Shown here in pieces: positions 59,995-64,000 of a DNA stretch of 64,000 nucleotides (positions are counted from its first letter, which is position 1; the number at the start of each line of letters is the position of its first letter). The DNA is from Ectobius pallidus (taxonomy: Eukaryota; Arthropoda; Insecta; Blattodea; Ectobiidae). Under the pieces are notes generated by a model, which saw only the letters and a program-made list of their open reading frames with translations, searched no databases and was not told the DNA's origin. The DNA lies in contig CAXKWD010000002.1 of NCBI GenBank assembly GCA_964059195.1, positions 50,618,923 to 50,682,922 on the forward strand. Reading direction: 5' to 3'. Made by a program: the position numbers and the translations under genes.

Positions 59995-60628
59995 AAGTGA
60001 AACTTCTTTAGCCGCGGTAGGGGTAAATCGAGAGCTTGTGTAACGCTCAAAATCGTCACGAAATCAGTGTTACCACAGCTCAAAATCGTCACGAAATTAG
60101 TGAGGTGTGACGGAACGGACTGCACAGAAAACAATCAACTCAATGATTAGGCTTATCCAAAAGTTAAAAAATCCAATAATTCAAAATAAAAAATTAAAAA
60201 TAGAAAATTTAAAAAATCTAAAATTTTAAAATTCAAAAATTAAAAATCCAAAATTTTAAAAATAAAAAACCAAAATCCAAAATTTAAAAATCCAGAATTA
60301 AAGAATTCAAAATTCCAAAATTCAAATATTCAAAATTTAAAAATAAAAAAATTCGAAATTCAAAAATCCAAAATTTAAAAAATCCAAAATCCAAAACCTA
60401 AATCCAAAATTTAAGAATAAAAAATTCAAAATTCAAAATTAAAAATCCAAAATTCCAAAATTTAAAAAATTAAAAATTTTAAAAATCCATAACCCAAAAA
60501 CAAAAAAGTCCAAAAACCCAATATTAAAAATTCCAACAAACCAAAGTTGAAAAATTACGAAAATCCAAAACTGAAAAAATCCAAAAAATAAAACAAGTTT
60601 CACTTTTCTGTTGCGTGGCGTTCCACGC
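59995..60628. mobile_element. Element with expanded TCCAAAATTAAAAA array, copy 2
   Basis: AAGTGAAACTTCTTTAG at the left mirrors AAGTTTCACTT (60595-60605). CGTCACGAAATCAGTG repeats, GGACTGCACAGAAAACAATC, the A-rich array (~60160-60590) and the GCGTGGCGTTCCACGC hairpin (60613-60628) appear in the same order as at 16452-17098. The array differs in unit order and length between copies. A (GT)n run follows (60636-60657). Confidence 0.6.
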
Positions 60629-60659
60629 ACACTTTTTGTGTGTGTGTGTGTGTGTGTAA

Positions 60660-63010
60660 TGGGACTCATTCGGGTAGCTGCATGCCTTACAAATGATCTA
60701 TTCTATTGTAATACACTGTAGGCCAACTCTGCCCCAATAAAATCAACTACTCTAGAAAAGACTGACGATTTAAATAATCTTGAATATTTTTGAAACGGGA
60801 GGGGTGTATTTGCACCCTAAAACTACTCTGTTTTTTTTATTATTAATTTTATTTTTATTTCATCAAAGCTGAATTAAATTGATGTACAGAGAGTGGAGTC
60901 TCGTAGTCAATGCTTTTTTCTTATTGTACAGACGAGACAGGCGTGTTTAGTACAAAAAGACCTCATAAAACTTAGCTGGATGTATTCAATTAGGACGTGA
61001 GAATGGTGTGACTCAAGCTTGCGGTTATCCTCACAACCTGCCTTCTTTCTCGTACAGGGAAACAGAGCTTTAATCTATTTTTAATTAAAGAGGCCAAGTG
61101 CAGTAAAACAAACCCATGTCTTTTTCGTGCTCGAGGAAAAGTAGAATATTGTTTAGCTTCTGGATATGGATAAACAGTGCGGCTTTGAAATGCTTATTTA
61201 CAGCCACTGTAGCGGGACAGCAAAAACATTACTGGTCCATGAAGCAGTAATTGAATCAGCCATTCTTACTTTTGAGATAATGAATAAAAACTGTTTTTGC
61301 TTCATCCAATAAAGGAGCACTCGTGACAATTATATTTTGTAGTAAATTTATAACTAGTGAAGTATTGTGATGGATGTTACATGTCCGGTTCCTCGAACAG
61401 TTTTCTACAATTTATGTTAATAGAACATGGACTTATATCCCTATCTGCGATGAATTGTTAAATATAAATGAAATTATGAAATTTGACAATATTTTAATAC
61501 TTAACATTCGAAAACAAACTAAATTACATTAGTTACAATGCATATAGTGTAGTAATAATTAATGCCACCCTCTACCAATTTACTTTTTGCATTTTAACCA
61601 TGACTCCTGCTACAGAAATATCCCAAAATATTGTGATGTTTTTTTATTACTTTGAAGTAACGGTCCACTTGAAAGCTAAATACTCAATGAGGACTTAGGG
61701 GCCTATAAGAGAGTACAACAGTATACAAACTAAAAATGATTGACATTTTACAGAATCACTTGTTTGGTTTTTACAGTGTATTGTCAGATGTCTGAATGCA
61801 CGTCCTCTACTGATTCCTGCAATGAAAGAGAGGCGTTGAGAATGAATGAATGTCCCATTTCTCTATGGAAATGTGCGAAAGTCTATAGGTATAAAGAGAG
61901 CAATGACATTCTTAACTCATTTTTGCGTTTTTCTTTACTTATCCCCTTCCTGCAATGACCGATTTAATCCCAGTATTCTCTACAATCAGCTATTCCAGTC
62001 AGTAGTGTCCGTATAGCTTGAACAAAGAACGTGGAGCCATGAAAAGCAGTAACAAGATGCTTTTTCAGAGGAGTGTGTGCAAGTTAGATAGGTAAGGGGC
62101 AGGGGAAACAAAAAACATATAAAGAAAAAAGTAGGAAAACATCAGTTTTAAGGCAGGTGATTAGACAAAATAAAAAAAGGACAATCAAGAAATTATACAG
62201 GATAGAACAAAGGTAGAAAAGAGAGAAAGGAAGGCAAGAAGAGACAAAGAAATAAATAAGAGATAAAGAAAACAAAGAATAAGTTAAAGCAGATAACAGC
62301 AACAGCTGATTCAAGTATTAATAGTGCCATTTGTGTTCCAATAAGTAGTCTTATACAAGAATACAAAATAAAGAACGAACGAAACAGAGGTAAGAACTAA
62401 AGAAGAAAAGAGAGATCAGAAGAAAAACGAAAAAATAAACAAATCAAGAAATGTATGAAAACGCAAGAAAGGTGGGAACGAAGGAACGAAAAAATGGGAA
62501 TCGTCTTATTAAATTAACTTCAATTTTTAAAAACTAGACAGAGAAAAAAAATACAGCCATCAAGCCGTCAAGATAGAGAGCGAGTGAGAGAATAGTCCTA
62601 CAATTTTTAATGTCCACTTAGATTATTTGCTTTAGTCACATTTAATTACAGATTCCGTAACACATTCGCCAAGCAACCCCTTACTGATAAGTTACAAACC
62701 CCGCAGTGTTTCATCAGGAGAAATCATATTATTCTGGCGTCTCATACACGGCAGACTAAACTAATAGGCAATTATCACAAGCTAAGAGGTAGCTCGAGGA
62801 TCAAACTGCTCAGTATGGGAATTATAATGGCTATGATGATAAATTGGTTACGTGATAGAAGTAGCAAGACTGCACCGGATCGTATTATTATTATCATTAT
62901 TATTATTGATGTTGTTTCTAGTTGGCCATTCTTTTAAGTTAGTAGTTCAAAATGACGGAAAATTATTCATTAGGTAACAGAAATATTCTAGAAGTACGAT
63001 ATGACATCAG
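60660..63010. other. Intron stretch, no gene recognised
   Basis: Holds a purine-rich GAAA/AAGA zone (~62100-62480) on the plus strand. ORFs 61740-61958 and 62084-62314 show no domain. Confidence 0.5.
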
Positions 63011-63029
63011 TTATTTAGCGGTTAATTGA

Positions 63030-63070
63030 GTAATATGTATGTACGTATGTATGTATGTATGTATATGTGT
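63030..63070. repeat. (TATG)n microsatellite
   Basis: About eight TATG/TACG units. Confidence 0.95.
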
Positions 63071-63087
63071 ATAATCCTCTTAAAGGA

Positions 63088-63205
63088 GTAGGTTGGTCGA
63101 TGCGGTAACGTCGCGGGCTAGCCTGTAGAGAGAAATGTACTGTATGCTGAACAGAAAAATGCCTAGCTATATTTCTATATTTCAACAATCGGCCAGGTTC
63201 AAATA
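63088..63205 (+). mobile_element. tRNA-like SINE relic
   Basis: AGGTTGGTCGATGCGGTAAC and GTCGCGGGCTAGCC resemble a Leu/Ser-type tRNA head. GGCCAGGTTCAAATAGC further on resembles a B box, after an AT-rich insert. Decayed. Confidence 0.45.
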
Positions 63206-63817
63206 GCACACAAATTCATACTGACACAGATTTCGGTCCGAGGACCGTCCATTCATTGCCCAGATTAACGAAACAATAGGAAAGTAGTTGCGCAAAAATT
63301 TCAACATTCTTTTAAATATTAAGTTTAACATGTAATTGGGATATAGGCCTACGCCTATAGGGTAATAAAAGTTTAACTCGCTAACAAATCTTCCACAGAA
63401 AATTTTTATATTATTTAGCTTTTTTTTTCAAAACTTTAAAGTTTAGCTTTTTTAGTTTTATAAAAGTCTACATGTATAATACATATACTGTATACTTAAA
63501 AATTATATTTTGTAAAATAATGTAAGGGTTAAAATGGCAATGTAAATGGAAACGAAATTTCTGGTAGAATGTTTCATTAGAAGGTATTATAGAAGATTTT
63601 CAAATTATTTGCAATTATATTTTACAACTGCAACTGAAGACGAAAAGAGTAAAAAATTTCATTTTTAAGAACTCAAGGAGAAATTTAGTTAATTTTCCAG
63701 AAGCACAGCTAATAAAAATAGCTGTCTTTGAGCTGAGATCTTTTAAACGAATCTACATTGTCTAAGACCTACTCAGAAGCCCCCCGTTAAATGAAGTTTT
63801 CCTTTATTGATACTCAC

Positions 63818-63957
63818 CATTGTCGTTGTGGTCGACCAGCGGATTGGTCAGTTCTCTCTGCAATTGTATCGTCTCGTGTGTTAAACTTCGGACTCGAGCG
63901 AGCAGCTCCTCATAGCTCGACACAGGTAGAGTCATGTCGCCACTCGTGGGTGTACAT
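63818..63957 (-). CDS. Apc: APC homologue, first coding exon (N-terminal coiled coil)
   Basis: Seen: on the minus strand a ...TTGTTACAG acceptor precedes 63957 and a GTGAGT donor follows 63818. One frame stays open across the 140-bp exon; the others have stops. The likely start ATG is at 63935-63933, and the predicted protein begins MTLPVSSYEELLARVRSLT, then an HETIQLQREL heptad-like run, ending near NPLVDHNDN. The donor splits a codon after one base (phase 1). Known: APC proteins begin with a short coiled coil of pattern SYDQLLKQVEALK...LRQEL that mediates oligomerisation; APC scaffolds the beta-catenin destruction complex and binds microtubules. Inferred: this is the insect orthologue's start exon, 39 complete codons of it coding. 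An acceptor upstream of the ATG implies a 5' UTR exon outside the window. No in-frame stop lies between the acceptor and this ATG, so the start is chosen by similarity. Identification is from memory of the family, not a search. Confidence 0.75.
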
Positions 63958-64000
63958 CTGTAACAATATGAGAAAAAAGATTTTAATACACATCTAAGAT

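Noticed and set aside
60613..60628. Helitron 3' end (hairpin near a terminus)
   Set aside because: The GCGTGGCGTTCCACGC hairpin is not followed by CTRR, and the 5' TC end was not found.

Overview
This window looks like non-coding DNA from a large, AT-rich, repeat-packed animal genome, most likely an insect. It has no operons, ribosome-binding sites or long ORFs. It does have spliceosomal exons with GT-AG borders, many DNA-transposon relics (hAT, Tc1/mariner, pogo-like and TTAA-flanked types), tRNA-derived SINEs and fragments of non-LTR retrotransposons. The palindrome TAGGCCTA recurs far more often than base composition predicts. A cockroach or other polyneopteran insect is my best guess; that is an inference from repeat style and not a proven placement.

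The only host gene I can support lies on the minus strand. The exon at 63818-63957 carries the start codon and the N-terminal oligomerisation coiled coil of an adenomatous polyposis coli (APC) homologue, the Wnt-pathway scaffold. Its phase-1 donor fits the next supported exon at 11873-11966, so nearly the whole window is one intron of about 52 kb. A GC-rich island at 32638-32785, with a CRE, an E-box, a GC-box-like site and splice-like borders, may be an alternative exon or an internal promoter of the same gene. The rest of the gene (ARM repeats, beta-catenin-binding repeats) would lie beyond the low-coordinate end, and an upstream 5' exon beyond the high-coordinate end.

Layout by region. 1-6.3 kb: hAT and other TIR elements, a truncated SINE with a perfect 15-bp target duplication, a 569-bp near-perfect palindrome, a fold-back mariner, a tRNA-bearing repeat and two back-to-back mariner fragments. 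8.5-17.1 kb: a TA-flanked MITE, a 649-bp hAT element, the second APC exon, two arrays of a ~150-bp satellite, and an element with an expanded AT-rich array. 17-29 kb: microsatellites, a 290-345 bp tandem family, a mariner relic and a hAT transposase relic. 29-35.4 kb: a 37-bp inverted-repeat element, tRNA-bearing repeats, two SINEs, the GC-rich island and a local duplication. 35-42 kb: mostly featureless intron. 42-46 kb: two reverse-transcriptase tails in opposite orientations and several hAT elements. 49-57 kb: a TTAA-flanked element with two internal tandem duplications and a transposase relic, a pogo-like MITE, a SINE, nested hAT elements with both target duplications intact, and a THAP-domain element between 103-bp direct repeats. 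57-64 kb: a second copy of the AT-rich-array element, SINE relics and the APC start exon.

Nothing here points to a multi-gene system. The most unusual content is the set of inverted-repeat (hairpin-capable) elements inside a transcribed intron, the paired satellite arrays and AT-array elements, and the possible alternative APC exon.
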